DNA from: DATBGZ01 sp963803115
Lineage (GTDB): Bacteria; Actinomycetota; Actinomycetes; Mycobacteriales; Micromonosporaceae
Direction: 5' to 3'
Length of the DNA: 64,000 nt
Assembly (NCBI GenBank): GCA_963803115.1
Contig: CAWDLN010000005.1
Span: 96,344-160,343, forward strand
Shown here: positions 44,369 through 54,200 of the stretch, piece after piece
How the letters are laid out: each line of letters begins with the position of its first letter
Numbering within the stretch: the stretch's first letter is position 1
Notes under the pieces: model-generated
Seen by the model: only the letters and a program-made list of their open reading frames with translations
What the model was told of the DNA's origin: nothing
Database searches by the model: none
Made by a program: the position numbers and the translations under genes

Positions 44369-46126
44369 GTGTCAGCCTTGTTGCGAAAGTTGGTGGCCGC
44401 GGGCGCGTTGGCGACGATCATTGTCGCGGGGACGGCAGGCCCGGCCATGGCGGCGGTCCTGGACTACGTCCAGTACTACATCGTGAAGGCGTCGTACCAA
44501 GGTCAGCCGGAGAACCTCTCTGAGATCGCGTCGCGGTTCCTCGGCGACGCCGGCCGGGCGGACGAGATTTTCGCCCTGAACTCGGGCCGCACTCAGCCCG
44601 ACGGCGGCCAGCTCACCGACCCAGCCAAGCTGAAAGCTGGCTGGGCCCTGGTCCTGCCTTGGGACGCGATCGGTAGCGAGGTGAGCTACGGTGAGTTGCC
44701 CACGGCACCACCACGACCACCACCACCACCACCACCACCATCACCACCTCGACAGCAACCCGCGGCACAGCCGACCTACCCGGCGCCGGCGCACCCTCCG
44801 CCGGCTCCGCCTGCTCCGCCAGCGAGCCAGCCATCTCCGAGTGGGCCGGCGGCGCAGATGTGCGCGGGTGCCACCCCGAACGGTTCGGCGAGCTCATCGC
44901 AGTGGGCGAACGAGCGGGTCGCACCGGACCAGGCATGGTCGCATACGACCGGCGCGGGTGTCCTCGTGGCTGTCGTTGACTCGGGTGTTGACGGCAGCCT
45001 GCCAGCGTTCAGCGGCCATGTGACGGTTGGCGCCGATATCGTGTCCGGCACTGGAAGGGGCGACACGGACTGCCTCGGCTCCGGTACCGCGATGGCGGGC
45101 ATTATCGCCGCCAAGTCCGAGCAGGACAGCGGGTTTCGCGGGGTCGCACCGGACGCCACCGTCATGCCGGTGAGGTTGGTGACGGCCGATCGGCCGGCCC
45201 CGCCTCAGGACCAGGCGACCGCGATCCAGGTAGCGGTCTCCGCCGGGGCCAAGGTTGTCGCCCTGGGGTCCTATGTGGACCCGGCGGAGTCGCTCGTTGC
45301 CGCGGCCATCGCCGAGGCGACTCAACACGATGTCGTCGTGGTCATGGGCGCACCGACCGAAGGACCGGTCGTGCCCGCCGACCCGCAGGTGCTTCGTGTC
45401 GGTGCGGTGGATGTCGATGGGAAGCTGGCCAAGCCGTACGCTCCGGGCTCCGTGCAGGTGGTGGCTCCGGGCGTCGACGTGACCAGCCTCGCCATCGGCG
45501 GCTCCGGGGGCTTTCACGGTAGCGGCACGGAGTATGCGGTCGCCTACGTCGCCGGTGTGGCCGCCTTGGTTCGGGCCAAGTATCCCAACTTGACCGCACT
45601 GCAGGTGGTGCACCGGGTCATGACAACGGCCGATCGCCTCGGTACGGGCGGCACTCCCGACCCCCAGTACGGCTGGGGGATGATCAACCCGGGTGTCGCG
45701 GTGACTCGCCAGATCGCGGGCGAGATTACGGCCGCCGCGAAGCCAGCCGCCCACTCCGCGTCAGTCGGACGCATCCTATTCCTGGTGATGCTCGTCGCCG
45801 TCTTGCTGGTGGTGCCGCTCGCGCTCGGGCTGCGCCTGCGCCGATGGGTCCGGCTGCGCGCGGCCGCCCGTTCCGAGAATAAGCGAGATCCGTGGGCGGA
45901 ATGGCAGCCGCCGGACCCCGATCCACCGATGCCGCCCGACGGCAGCCGGGGACGGAGCCATGCTCACCCCGCCGATAACCGGCCCACAGCCGACATCAGC
46001 CTGTCCAGGAACCAAGAGGCGAGGGCGGTCCCGGTCCGTGGGCAGGAACACACCCCGCCGCCGACGTCATACTGGCAAGGCCTGTCGCGCCGGGATTCCC
46101 CGCGTGAGCGCGGGGTCGGACATTAG
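44369..46126 (+). CDS. mycP: LysM-mycosin pseudoprotease of the ESX (type VII) system
   Basis: A ~585-residue membrane-anchored subtilase-fold protein. A signal sequence (LVAAGALATIIVAGTAGPAMA) is followed by a LysM-like domain (YYIVKASYQGQPENLSEIAS ... LKAGWALVLP), a poly-Pro linker, the S8 domain, a C-terminal helix (FLVMLVAVLLVVPLALGL) and a Pro-rich cytosolic tail. The Asp motif VVDSGVDG is present (Asp204), but the His motif is GSGTAMAG (His replaced by Ser238), the Ser motif is GTEYAVAY (Ser replaced by Glu388), and the oxyanion AAGN is MGAP. Proteolysis is therefore not expected. Mycosins stabilise the ESX membrane complex independently of catalysis, so a structural role fits. Start uncertain (GTG 44255, GTG 44369 or TTG 44378/44381); GGGAGG sits at 44361. 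Confidence 0.85.
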   Translation: MSALLRKLVAAGALATIIVAGTAGPAMAAVLDYVQYYIVKASYQGQPENLSEIASRFLGDAGRADEIFALNSGRTQPDGGQLTDPAKLKAGWALVLPWDAIGSEVSYGELPTAPPRPPPPPPPPSPPRQQPAAQPTYPAPAHPPPAPPAPPASQPSPSGPAAQMCAGATPNGSASSSQWANERVAPDQAWSHTTGAGVLVAVVDSGVDGSLPAFSGHVTVGADIVSGTGRGDTDCLGSGTAMAGIIAAKSEQDSGFRGVAPDATVMPVRLVTADRPAPPQDQATAIQVAVSAGAKVVALGSYVDPAESLVAAAIAEATQHDVVVVMGAPTEGPVVPADPQVLRVGAVDVDGKLAKPYAPGSVQVVAPGVDVTSLAIGGSGGFHGSGTEYAVAYVAGVAALVRAKYPNLTALQVVHRVMTTADRLGTGGTPDPQYGWGMINPGVAVTRQIAGEITAAAKPAAHSASVGRILFLVMLVAVLLVVPLALGLRLRRWVRLRAAARSENKRDPWAEWQPPDPDPPMPPDGSRGRSHAHPADNRPTADISLSRNQEARAVPVRGQEHTPPPTSYWQGLSRRDSPRERGVGH

Positions 46127-46282
46127 CTTGCCCCTGCGGGCAGAACACGACAGACACAAAGGCAGGAAACCCGCCGACGAGTGGCCCCAGTCGCGTTCGA
46201 CTGGGAGGATAAAGAAACCGGGGAAATTGTCTTAGTTGGATAGGCGGACAAGTCGTCCGCACTTCGCGTGAAGGAGTTGAAC

Positions 46283-46603
46283 ATGGCTGGCTCTGCGATT
46301 TCGGTAACCGAAATTGCCATGCAGAACATCGCCAACGACATGGCGGCCACATCCGAAGGAGCGAAGCGACAACGCAATCTCGTCGCGCAGGAATGGGCCA
46401 CGCTCGCTCCAAGTTGGAAGTCAGAGGCATCAAATAGATTCGGTGAGGGGGTAACCGAGTGGTTGAACCAGATGGGCAAAATCATCGATGCACTGGATCA
46501 GATGGTGCAATATATGATCGAAACCAGGGGCATAACCGTTAACACCCATAATGCCAGCGTCCAGTCCGCCATCGACTGGTCAAAGGGCCTCGTTGGCGTC
46601 TGA
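46283..46603 (+). CDS. WXG100-family (ESAT-6-like) protein
   Basis: A 106-residue protein of typical length and helix-turn-helix hairpin pattern. The turn has W-K-S (residues 45-47) instead of W-x-G: WATLAPSWKSEASNRFGEG. The ATG at 46283 has AAGGAG 7 bases upstream. No C-terminal YxxxD/E export motif is evident, so it would rely on its partner for export. It is followed at 53 bp by a second small helical protein, the usual arrangement for a secreted heterodimer, directly upstream of the ESX machinery genes. A perfect 6-bp inverted repeat (GCGGAC/GTCCGC) lies at 46244-46260 in its leader. Confidence 0.85.
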   Translation: MAGSAISVTEIAMQNIANDMAATSEGAKRQRNLVAQEWATLAPSWKSEASNRFGEGVTEWLNQMGKIIDALDQMVQYMIETRGITVNTHNASVQSAIDWSKGLVGV

Positions 46604-46656
46604 TCGAAACCAAAACTAAGTCGACCCTGCCCAACAAGCCCCAAAAGGAGTACGTC

Positions 46657-46980
46657 ATGACAGGTCCCGCCATCTACACCTTCAACTTTTCGCTGGCTGA
46701 AGCGACGGTCCAGAACATGGGCGTGATCACCAACGACATCCAAACCGAACTCACTACCCTGGACGAGAATGTCCAGCGACGATTCGTCGAGGGCGAAGTC
46801 CCTTGGGAGGATGAGGTCCAAGTTCATTACCGCGCGCGCCAGACCGAGTGGAACAACGCCGCCGTGCAACTGCCCGCAAATCTCCTTAAGGCTCAGAACG
46901 CGCTCATTAACATCAGCGATGAGTACCGGAGTGGCGAGGTTCGAGGCTCCGCACTCTGGCAGGTAGGCGGCCGGCCGTGA
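46657..46980 (+). CDS. WXG100-like partner protein with YxxxE export motif
   Basis: A 107-residue helical-hairpin protein. The turn position carries W-E-D (VPWEDEVQVHY, residues 50-52) instead of W-x-G, so it is a divergent member. Near the C-terminus the sequence EYRSGEVRG contains Y90-x3-E94, the general type VII export signal, here on the second partner of the pair. An AAAGGAG ribosome-binding site precedes the ATG. It likely pairs with the product of 46283-46603 and is exported by the EccC-containing system encoded downstream; pairing is inference from order. Confidence 0.75.
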   Translation: MTGPAIYTFNFSLAEATVQNMGVITNDIQTELTTLDENVQRRFVEGEVPWEDEVQVHYRARQTEWNNAAVQLPANLLKAQNALINISDEYRSGEVRGSALWQVGGRP

Positions 46981-47069
46981 GGTCGCTACTCCTTGTCCCG
47001 CTCACCCCGGAGTCAATGATCGCACCGCAATAGCAGCGCAATGAGGAAATTTCCACGGAGGCGGACGCT

Positions 47070-47642
47070 ATGTCGATACACCCGGGGGCAGAGAAACCCA
47101 AGCCCGTTCTAAAGCCGGGGCCGCCGGAACGGTGGCCCGGGGGCGATGTTCCGTCGGAGCACCAAGATCGCCCGCTGGCCCCGACTCTCACCGACCAGCC
47201 GGTAATTCCGCGGCAGTATCCTGGAAGCGAGAGCGAAGTATCCGTGCATACTCCAGCCCTGCGCCTCGCCGGTACCAATATCGGCAAGCTCGATAATTGG
47301 TTCAGCGAAGCGCGAGTTAGGCTCGAACACGTCGACGTCCATGCGGGTGCGTTCTATGAGGCAGACGCCTTGGAAGCGACCGTCGGCAGCCAGGGCAAGG
47401 ACACGGACAAAAACCTGAAGCGAACCAGTATTAACTCGGTTGTCAATTGGCGGGACACCGTCCTCGCCATCGATCAGGGCTGTACGGAACTAGCGAAGAA
47501 GTACGACTCCATCGAACACCTCAACGCCATGACCGCAGCAGATTTTAAGAAGGGGTTCGGGAACGTGCTCGACTACAACCAGGACCTGCTCGGGGTGCAA
47601 ACGACCGGTGGGCAAAATCCCCCGGCGCAGCCGCCCAAATGA
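47070..47642 (+). CDS. Helical ESX-locus protein, copy 1 of a tandem duplication
   Basis: A 190-residue protein. A Pro-rich N-terminus (~1-55) leads into a helical region (LRLAGTNIGKLDNWFSEARV, then VVNWRDTVLAIDQGCTELAKKYDSIEHL) of WXG-like character. Y145-x3-E149 (YDSIE) matches the type VII export signature. No signal peptide. The ATG follows GGAGG (CCACGGAGGCGG). Its last ~170 residues are identical to those of the next gene. Probable secreted substrate or export adaptor; function otherwise unknown. Confidence 0.75.
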   Translation: MSIHPGAEKPKPVLKPGPPERWPGGDVPSEHQDRPLAPTLTDQPVIPRQYPGSESEVSVHTPALRLAGTNIGKLDNWFSEARVRLEHVDVHAGAFYEADALEATVGSQGKDTDKNLKRTSINSVVNWRDTVLAIDQGCTELAKKYDSIEHLNAMTAADFKKGFGNVLDYNQDLLGVQTTGGQNPPAQPPK

Positions 47643-48457
47643 AGCCGATTGAATGATTTGCGTGCGCGAACGCTCCGACGGAATATGCCGGCCGGCGGCC
47701 GCCGCAACATCGCCAGAAGCGTGACAGCGCGGAGCTGCTGTCGCCGATGATAGCCCTATTCGGAGATCTCCAAAGGAGGTGGACATATGCCGGCATACGC
47801 GGGACCGTCACCCAAGCCCGTTCCGAAACCGGGGCCACCGGAACGGTGGCCCGGGGGCGATGTTCCGTCGGAGCACCAAGATCGCCCACTGGCCCCGACT
47901 CTCACCGACCAGCCGGTAATTCCGCGGCAGTATCCTGGAAGCGAGAGCGAAGTATCCGTGCATACTCCAGCCCTGCGCCTCGCCGGTACCAATATCGGCA
48001 AGCTCGATAATTGGTTCAGCGAAGCGCGAGTTAGGCTCGAACACGTCGACGTCCATGCGGGTGCGTTCTATGAGGCAGACGCCTTGGAAGCGACCGTCGG
48101 CAGCCAGGGCAAGGACACGGACAAAAACCTGAAGCGAACCAGTATTAACTCGGTTGTCAATTGGCGGGACACCGTCCTCGCCATCGATCAGGGCTGTACG
48201 GAACTAGCGAAGAAGTACGACTCCATCGAACACCTCAACGCCATGACCGCAGCAGATTTTAAGAAGGGGTTCGGGAACGTGCTCGACTACAACCAGGACC
48301 TGCTCGGGGTGCAAACGACCGGTGGGCAAAATCCCCCGGCGCAGCCGCCCAAATGAAGCCGATTGAATGATTTGCGTGCGCGAACACTCCGACAGAATAT
48401 ACCGCCCAGCGGGTGTCAGCGTAGCAAGGCCAGAAGCGTGAGAGCGCGGGTTGACGA
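47099..48457. repeat. Tandem duplication of ~640 bp (offset 714 bp)
   Basis: Positions ~47099-47680 and ~47813-48394 are nearly identical, with only scattered substitutions. A more diverged continuation runs to ~47740 and ~48457 (both share CCAGAAGCGTGA and a following GCGCGG). The offset is 714 bp. The repeat includes each gene body and its 3' flank, while the 5' leaders differ. Confidence 0.92.
47787..48356 (+). CDS. Helical ESX-locus protein, copy 2 of a tandem duplication
   Basis: A 189-residue near-twin of 47070-47642. The first nine or so residues differ (MPAYAGPSPKPVPKPG versus MSIHPGAEKPKPVLKPG) and the rest is identical, including the YDSIE motif. It has an even better ribosome-binding site (AAAGGAGG) before the ATG. 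The almost complete identity at both DNA and protein level implies a very recent duplication or ongoing gene conversion. Dosage of a secreted substrate or antigenic variation are possible reasons. Confidence 0.75.
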   Translation: MPAYAGPSPKPVPKPGPPERWPGGDVPSEHQDRPLAPTLTDQPVIPRQYPGSESEVSVHTPALRLAGTNIGKLDNWFSEARVRLEHVDVHAGAFYEADALEATVGSQGKDTDKNLKRTSINSVVNWRDTVLAIDQGCTELAKKYDSIEHLNAMTAADFKKGFGNVLDYNQDLLGVQTTGGQNPPAQPPK

Positions 48458-49242
48458 TGGCAGACGACACTAGTCCCAAACCCAATGCGCTCATAAACAA
48501 CGGCGCGGGACAGGCCTTCGATCTGGGCACGACTTTCAAAGCGGGTGAGTGGCAGTTCTGGGATTTTAAGCAGATCTATGCCGCGATAGTCGGGGCGTAC
48601 GCGATCAACGGATCCGGTGGTCAGGATTTAGCGACGAGCGTCTCCGATCCACGATCACTGTGGAATGCGGGCAACACCTTCAACTACACGGAGCAGGTCT
48701 TGCTCAAAGGGGCCGAAGTACTGAGGCAGCAGGCCGAGGCGCTCGCCGGAAAGGACGGTCCGTGGAAAGGCCCCGCCGCGACCAGCTTCTACACCTTGAT
48801 GGGGAACCTGGCGAAGAAGATGGAGGCGGATGGCAACGCCATAGCCGGGAACCATCATGGGCAAAGAGACGCAGCTACGGAGCCCGACATCGTGGCGCGG
48901 GATGATGTGCCGAGGATGCTCGTGCAGAACGGCAATAGACTAGCTCATTCGATAGCAGAAATACGGGCGATCGATAGTTGGTACGCAAACCAGGCAAAGC
49001 AAATGGGGGCGAAGACGACCGCCGAAGGTTTCGTCGACATATCGGATCCTAAGTGGAAGATACTCAAGCAATACATGACTGAGGACATGCGCAAGGTCAT
49101 GAGAGAACTCGTGAGCGATTACGGGGTGAGTGTCGCCGCCGTCGCGAAGCCCACTTACGACGAACCGTTCCAGCTCGGTAATACTGACGACGAGTTGAAC
49201 CGGTTGCGGACACTTGACCCTCGCGATGATAACCAAATCCCG

Positions 49243-49392
49243 GACCCCTTTGCGAACTGGAAGCCTGTGCCAGACCCCTTTGCGAACTGGAAGCCGACGC
49301 CAGACCCCTTTGCGAACTGGAAGCCGACGCCAGACCCCTTCACGAACTGGAAGCCGACGCCAGACCCCTTTGCGGACTGGAAACCTGCGCCG
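49243..49392 (+). repeat. Five 30-bp tandem repeats (DPFANWKPxP)
   Basis: Five in-frame 30-bp units, each starting GACCCCTT and containing AACTGG or GACTGG, encode DPFANWKPVP/TP and close variants. A sixth partial unit (DPFAG) follows. The unit length is a multiple of three, so changes in copy number would preserve frame. Confidence 0.92.
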
Positions 49393-49419
49393 GATCCCTT
49401 CGCGGGCACGGGTACTGGC

Positions 49420-49625
49420 GGGCTAGGCTCTGTCCAGCCGTTCTCGGGAGACTCGGGATTGGGTACCGACGGGCTGGGCTCTGTCCAGCCGTTCTCGGGA
49501 GACTCGGGATTGGGTACCGACGGGCTGAGGCTCCGTCCAGCCGTTCTCGGGAGACTCGGGATTGGGTACCGACGGGCTAGGCTTCCGTCCAGCAGTTTCC
49601 GGGGCTTGGTAGTGACATTCCCTCC
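49420..49625 (+). repeat. Four ~51-bp tandem repeats (GLGSVQPFSGDSGLGTD)
   Basis: Units begin at 49420, 49471, 49522 and 49574. The first two are 51 bp; the third is 52 bp with an extra A near 49528, and the fourth has an extra base near 49583. These two insertions together shift the frame by two. Confidence 0.88.
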
Positions 49626-49898
49626 ATGGACGCCCTTCCGCAGACCGGCGTGGACCAGATGCCACTGGGATCCGGAGCGCTCGGCCCGATACTGCCATTC
49701 TCTGGGCTGGCCAGTGACAGGACGCAGAACCCCGACAGACTGTCCCTGCCCGACAACATGCCCCTCGGTGGGTTTAACTCCCTCACCGAACCGCTGACGC
49801 CATTCGCCACCGTTGGTGGCCTTGACCCCAACCAGCTCGGACTGGCCGGTCTGGAACCATTCCCGTCCGGGTTGGCGGGCGCCGAGCCTATCCCGGCG

Positions 49899-50590
49899 AT
49901 GCCGATGATGCCGTTCATGCCGATGTCGCCGATGGGTGCGGGTAGTGGGAGCCAGCAGGGTGAGGTGGTGGCTCCGGACGCGGCGGGCCTGCTGGGTGGT
50001 GAGGCAGTTCCGTGGCTGGATGGCGTGACGCCGCAGACGGTGGGTTCGGAGTCCGGCGCGGCCGCCGGTGGCGAGGGTCTTGCCCCGATGATGCCGTTCA
50101 TGCCGATGTCGCCGATGGGTGCGGGTAGTGGGAGCAGCAGGGTGAGGTGGTGGCTCCGGACGCGGCGGGCCTGCTGGGTGGTGAGGCAGAGCCGTGGCTG
50201 GATGGGGTGACGCCGCAGACGGTGGGTTCGGAGTCCGGCACGGCCGCCGGTGGTGAGGGTCTTGCCCCGATGATGCCGATGATGCCGATTCATGCCGATG
50301 GGTGCGGGTAGTGGGAGTCAGCAGGGTGAGGTGGTGGCTCCGGACGCGGCGGGCCTGTTGGGTGGTGAGGTGGATCCGTGGCTGGATGGGGTGGCTCCGC
50401 AGACGGTGGGTTCGGAGTCCGGCACGGCCGCCGGTGGTGAGGGTCTTTCCCCATGATGCCGATGTTGCCGATGTGCCGTTCATGCCGATGGGTGCGGGCA
50501 CTGGCAGTGAGCGCGGTGAGGTGGTGGCTCCGGACGCGGCGGGCTTGTTGGGTGGTGAGGCGGCTCCGTGGTTGGATGAGAATGGATCTG
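49899..50590 (+). repeat. Four ~180-bp tandem repeats
   Basis: Units start near 49899, 50080, 50264 and 50450. Each encodes a Met/Pro-rich stretch, GAGSGSQQGEVVAPDAAGLL, then GG-E-x-x-PWLDG and QTVGSESG. Copies 2-4 carry single-base indels relative to copy 1 (near 50135, 50290, 50452 and 50477). Confidence 0.85.
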
Positions 50591-51205
50591 CTTCCGGTGT
50601 CCAGGATCGCCCGCGGGCGCATCGGCCCTCAACGTCGGAAACCGAGGCCGCACAGTCGGCGTCCGATGACCGCGAGACCGCGGACTTCGGCGAGGGCTGG
50701 CTGCACCAGTCGTCCTACCGGATTCCGGTGGGTGCGCAGCCGCAACCACAACCAGATGACACCTCGGCCTGGCTCTCCGGGGGAGCGTTACTCTCGTTGC
50801 TGTCCATCGTGCCTCCGCGCGGGAAGAGGGATCGATCCGCCGATGCGGAACACACCGATCCCTACGGCAGCGCCGAAGCGCAGTCGTGGACGGGCGGGGA
50901 CGCCGCCGGCGCACCGGACCGGATGATGACCGGTGAGCACACGGACGCGTGGGTCGACCCGGGGTTACCCACGTGGCGGCCGGGGCGTGCGGGGACGGAA
51001 GCGGAAAACGCCGGCCCGATACTGGACCTGGCCACGACCCACCGCATCGACGATGACTCGGACTCCGATCCGGATCCTGATCCCGACCCGGATCCGCCGC
51101 CACCGCGTCCGGCCGACCTGTTGGTCATCGACGAGTCCTGGTGGGGCGACCCGCCAAATAGGCCCCCGGCGGTGATTGAATGATCAGCTGCGGGAGTCGT
51201 CCTCG

Positions 51206-54200
51206 ATGAACACGATCATCGTCAAGCGGCCGCCAAGGAAGGCTGGGCCGGCGCAGCCCGAGGGCCGGGAGAACATGGCGGAGCCACCGGTGCTTGCGGA
51301 GCCGGCCGGACGCGACTTCACCTCGCTGCTCATGATCCTGCCCATGGGTTGCGGTTCGCTGGCCTTCGTACTCATGCTCGCTCTCCCTTCACATGGATCG
51401 CCCGCCACGTACCTGTTGTACGGCATGATGGGTGTGGCCATGATGAGCATGGGTCTGGTCATGGTCGGGCGCCAGGCCAGCGAGCGCCGGCGCAAGATGC
51501 GTGCCGAACGTCGCGATTATCTGCGCTACCTCGGCCAGACCCGTGCTCGCGCCCGCGCGTCGGCCGATGAGCAGCGGGCGGCCGCCCGGTGGAACAATCC
51601 CGATGCGAGTCGACTGTGGTCGATCGCGGCGGGGCCAAGGCTGTGGGAACGTCGGCCCAGCCACGACGACTTCGCGCGGGTGCGCATCGGGGTTGGGGTG
51701 CAGCACTCCGGCCTGGAACTGGTCCCGCCCACCACCAAGCCGATCGAAGATCTTGAACCGCTGAGCGCAATCTCGTTGCGGCGCCTGTCCCGGGCGTTTC
51801 GCACGGTCTCCGGGATCCCGATCGCGGTTGGGCTGCGCAGCTTCACCAGCATCGAGTTCGCCGGTCAGGCCCGTTCGGCCTTGGACCTGGTCCGGGCGAT
51901 GATCGCGCAACTCGTGACCTTTCACTCTCCGGACGAACTGCGCCTCGCCGTCCTCTGTGGATCGTCGGGGCAAGTCGAGTGGGACTGGGTGAAGTGGTTG
52001 CCGCACAACGCACACCTCGATGCTTACGATCGTGCGGGCGCGCTGCGACAGTTTGCCGCGGATCACGACCTCCTCCTGGAGATGTTGGGGCCAACGGTCG
52101 CCGACCGCGGCCCGCACGACAAGACCGCAACGCCCAGCAGCGCGGAGCCGTTCGTGGTGATCGTCGCGTACCTGGCCGAGATCCCACCCAGCTCTCGCCT
52201 GCTCGATGAGGGCATCAGGAACACGGTCCTGCTCGATCTGACCGGCGCCATGGCGGGCGGTCCCAAGGTATTGCGCCTGACGTGCCGCGAGGATCGCGTC
52301 GAGTACCCATCAAGCGACGATGACATCGGTTCCGCGGAACCCGATCATCTCAGCCTCGTGCAGGTCGACACGTTGGCGCGCATCATCGCCCCCATGCGGA
52401 CCAGCGGGACGGTCGATCTCGTCGACGAACCGCTCGAGAGCGACTTCGGTCTCACCGCGCTGCTCGGCATTCGCGACCCGTACTCCTTCGATGTCGGCGC
52501 ATTGTGGCGGCCGCGCGTCGCGCTTCGGGCCCGGCTGAACGTCCCCATCGGGGTCAGTGCGGACGGCGAGGTCGTCGAGCTTGATCTGAAGGAAGCGGCG
52601 CAGGGCGGGATGGGGCCGCATGGCATGCTCATCGGCGCCACCGGCTCCGGCAAGAGTGAGCTGCTGCGAACCCTGGTCATCGGGCTCGCCGCGACCCACT
52701 CCTCGGAGGTGCTCAACTTCGTCCTCGTCGACTACAAGGGTGGAGCGACGTTCCTCGGTATGGACCGTCTGCCCCATACGTCCGCCCTCATCACGAACCT
52801 TGCCGATGAGCTTCCCCTGGTCGATCGGATGCTCGACGCGGTCAACGGCGAGGTGGTACGCCGGCAGGAGTTACTGCGCCGCAGTGGCCACCCGTCCCAG
52901 CTCGAGTATGAGCGGGCCCGACTGGCAGGTGCCGACCTCGAACCACTGCCGACTCTGTTCTTCGTGGTGGACGAGTTCAGTGAGCTGTTGGCGAGCAAGC
53001 CAGACTTCATGGACCTGTTCGTCATGATTGGCCGCGTCGGTCGCAGCCTGGCGGTGCACCTTCTGCTGGCGTCACAGCGGCTGGACGAGGGGCGAATCCA
53101 TCGCGTCGAGGGCCACTTGTCGTACCGGATCGCGCTGAAGACATTCTCGTCGATGGAGTCCCGCAGCGTCATCGGCGTCGCCAAGGCGTACGAGCTTCCA
53201 TCCGCGCCCGGCAACGGCTACCTGAAGATCGACACAACCAACCTCGTCCGATTCAAGGCCGCATATGTGTCGGGGCCGACGCCGCGGACCGCCGTTACCG
53301 GCGACTTCGGCGATGAGCTCGGCGCGGCCATTGAGGTGGCGCCCTTTGACACGCAGTTGTATCCCCACGTGCCACGCCAACCTGCGCCGAGTCAGTCGGC
53401 GAAAGACGACCCGGACGCGGACGAGCGGGACGAGACCGGCGATCATCCGGACGCGCCGGCCAGCGATGCACCAAAGCTGATCGAGGTCCTGATCGACCGG
53501 CTCGCCGGGGCGGGCCCGCCGGCGCGGCAGATCTGGTTACCACCGCTCGCGGCATCGCCCACCCTGGATGCCTTGCTGCCGGTCATTGTGCCGCATCCGG
53601 AGCGGGGAATGACCGCCGACGGCTACGACGGGTGTGGTCGACTCCGGATCCCGGTGGGCGTGGTCGACAAGGCCTTCGAACAGGCGCGAGAGTTGCTGAT
53701 CGCCGATCTTTCGGGCGCCGATGGTCACGTCGGCGTGGCCGGTGCCCCGCAGACCGGGAAGTCGACTCTGCTCCGGACGCTGATTCTGGCACTCGCGCTC
53801 ACCCACACGCCCGAGGAGGTGCAGTTCTACTGCCTCGACTTCGGCGGTGGTGGCATGCAGACCATTGCCGGTCTACCCCATGTCGGGTCGATCGCCACCC
53901 GGATGGACCCCGACCGTGTCGTGCGCACCGTCGAGGAGATCGCCCAGCTTCTCGAGCGCCGGGAATCCACGTTCACGCAACGCGCGATCGACTCGATGAC
54001 GACCTATCGCGCGATGCGTGCCCGCGGCGACATCGATGATCCTTACGGGGACGTTTTCCTGGTGGTGGACGGTTGGTTCACCGTGAAGCAGGACTTCAGC
54101 GACATCGAAAACAGGCTCAGCGAACTCGCATCCCGCGGACTGTCCTACGGCGTCCATCTCGTCGTCGCCGCAGCACGCTGGTCTGAGATCCGTCCCTGGC

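Larger units (their letters stand above)
48457..51183 (+). pseudogene. Repeat-rich WXG-headed ESX protein, interrupted by compensating frameshifts
   Basis: Reconstructed as one ~900-residue gene. The N-terminal ~250 residues form a helical WXG/PPE-like domain with W103-K-G (GPWKGPAATSFYTLMGNL). Then come five decapeptide DPFANWKPxP repeats, four ~17-residue GLGSVQPFSGDSGLGTD repeats, four ~61-residue MPMMPFMPM...EVVAPDAAGLLGG repeats, and an acidic C-terminus with (DP)n and ESWWGDPPN. The frame changes near 49528 (+1), 49583 (+1), 50135 (-1), 50290 (+1), 50452 (-1) and 50477 (-1), netting zero, so the C-terminal frame is restored exactly. This balance suggests sequencing errors, or slippage within repeats. 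As written, translation would end at 49797. Likely an exported, surface-exposed substrate or a cytosolic scaffold; uncertain. Confidence 0.7.

Noticed and set aside
46244..46260. Hairpin GCGGAC/GTCCGC as a transcription terminator after the mycosin gene
   Set aside because: Stem of only 6 bp and no T-run; it lies just before the WXG100 ribosome-binding site, so it is more likely a leader element or chance.
49155..50501. 448-residue minus-strand frame across the repeats
   Set aside because: Its repeats (GLRTHRLR, PAPIG) are simply the reverse complement of the plus-strand repeat gene, which has a WXG-like head and fits the operon direction.
47099..51183. Repeats considered as a CRISPR array
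   Set aside because: Units are contiguous coding repeats without unique spacers and are not of CRISPR length.
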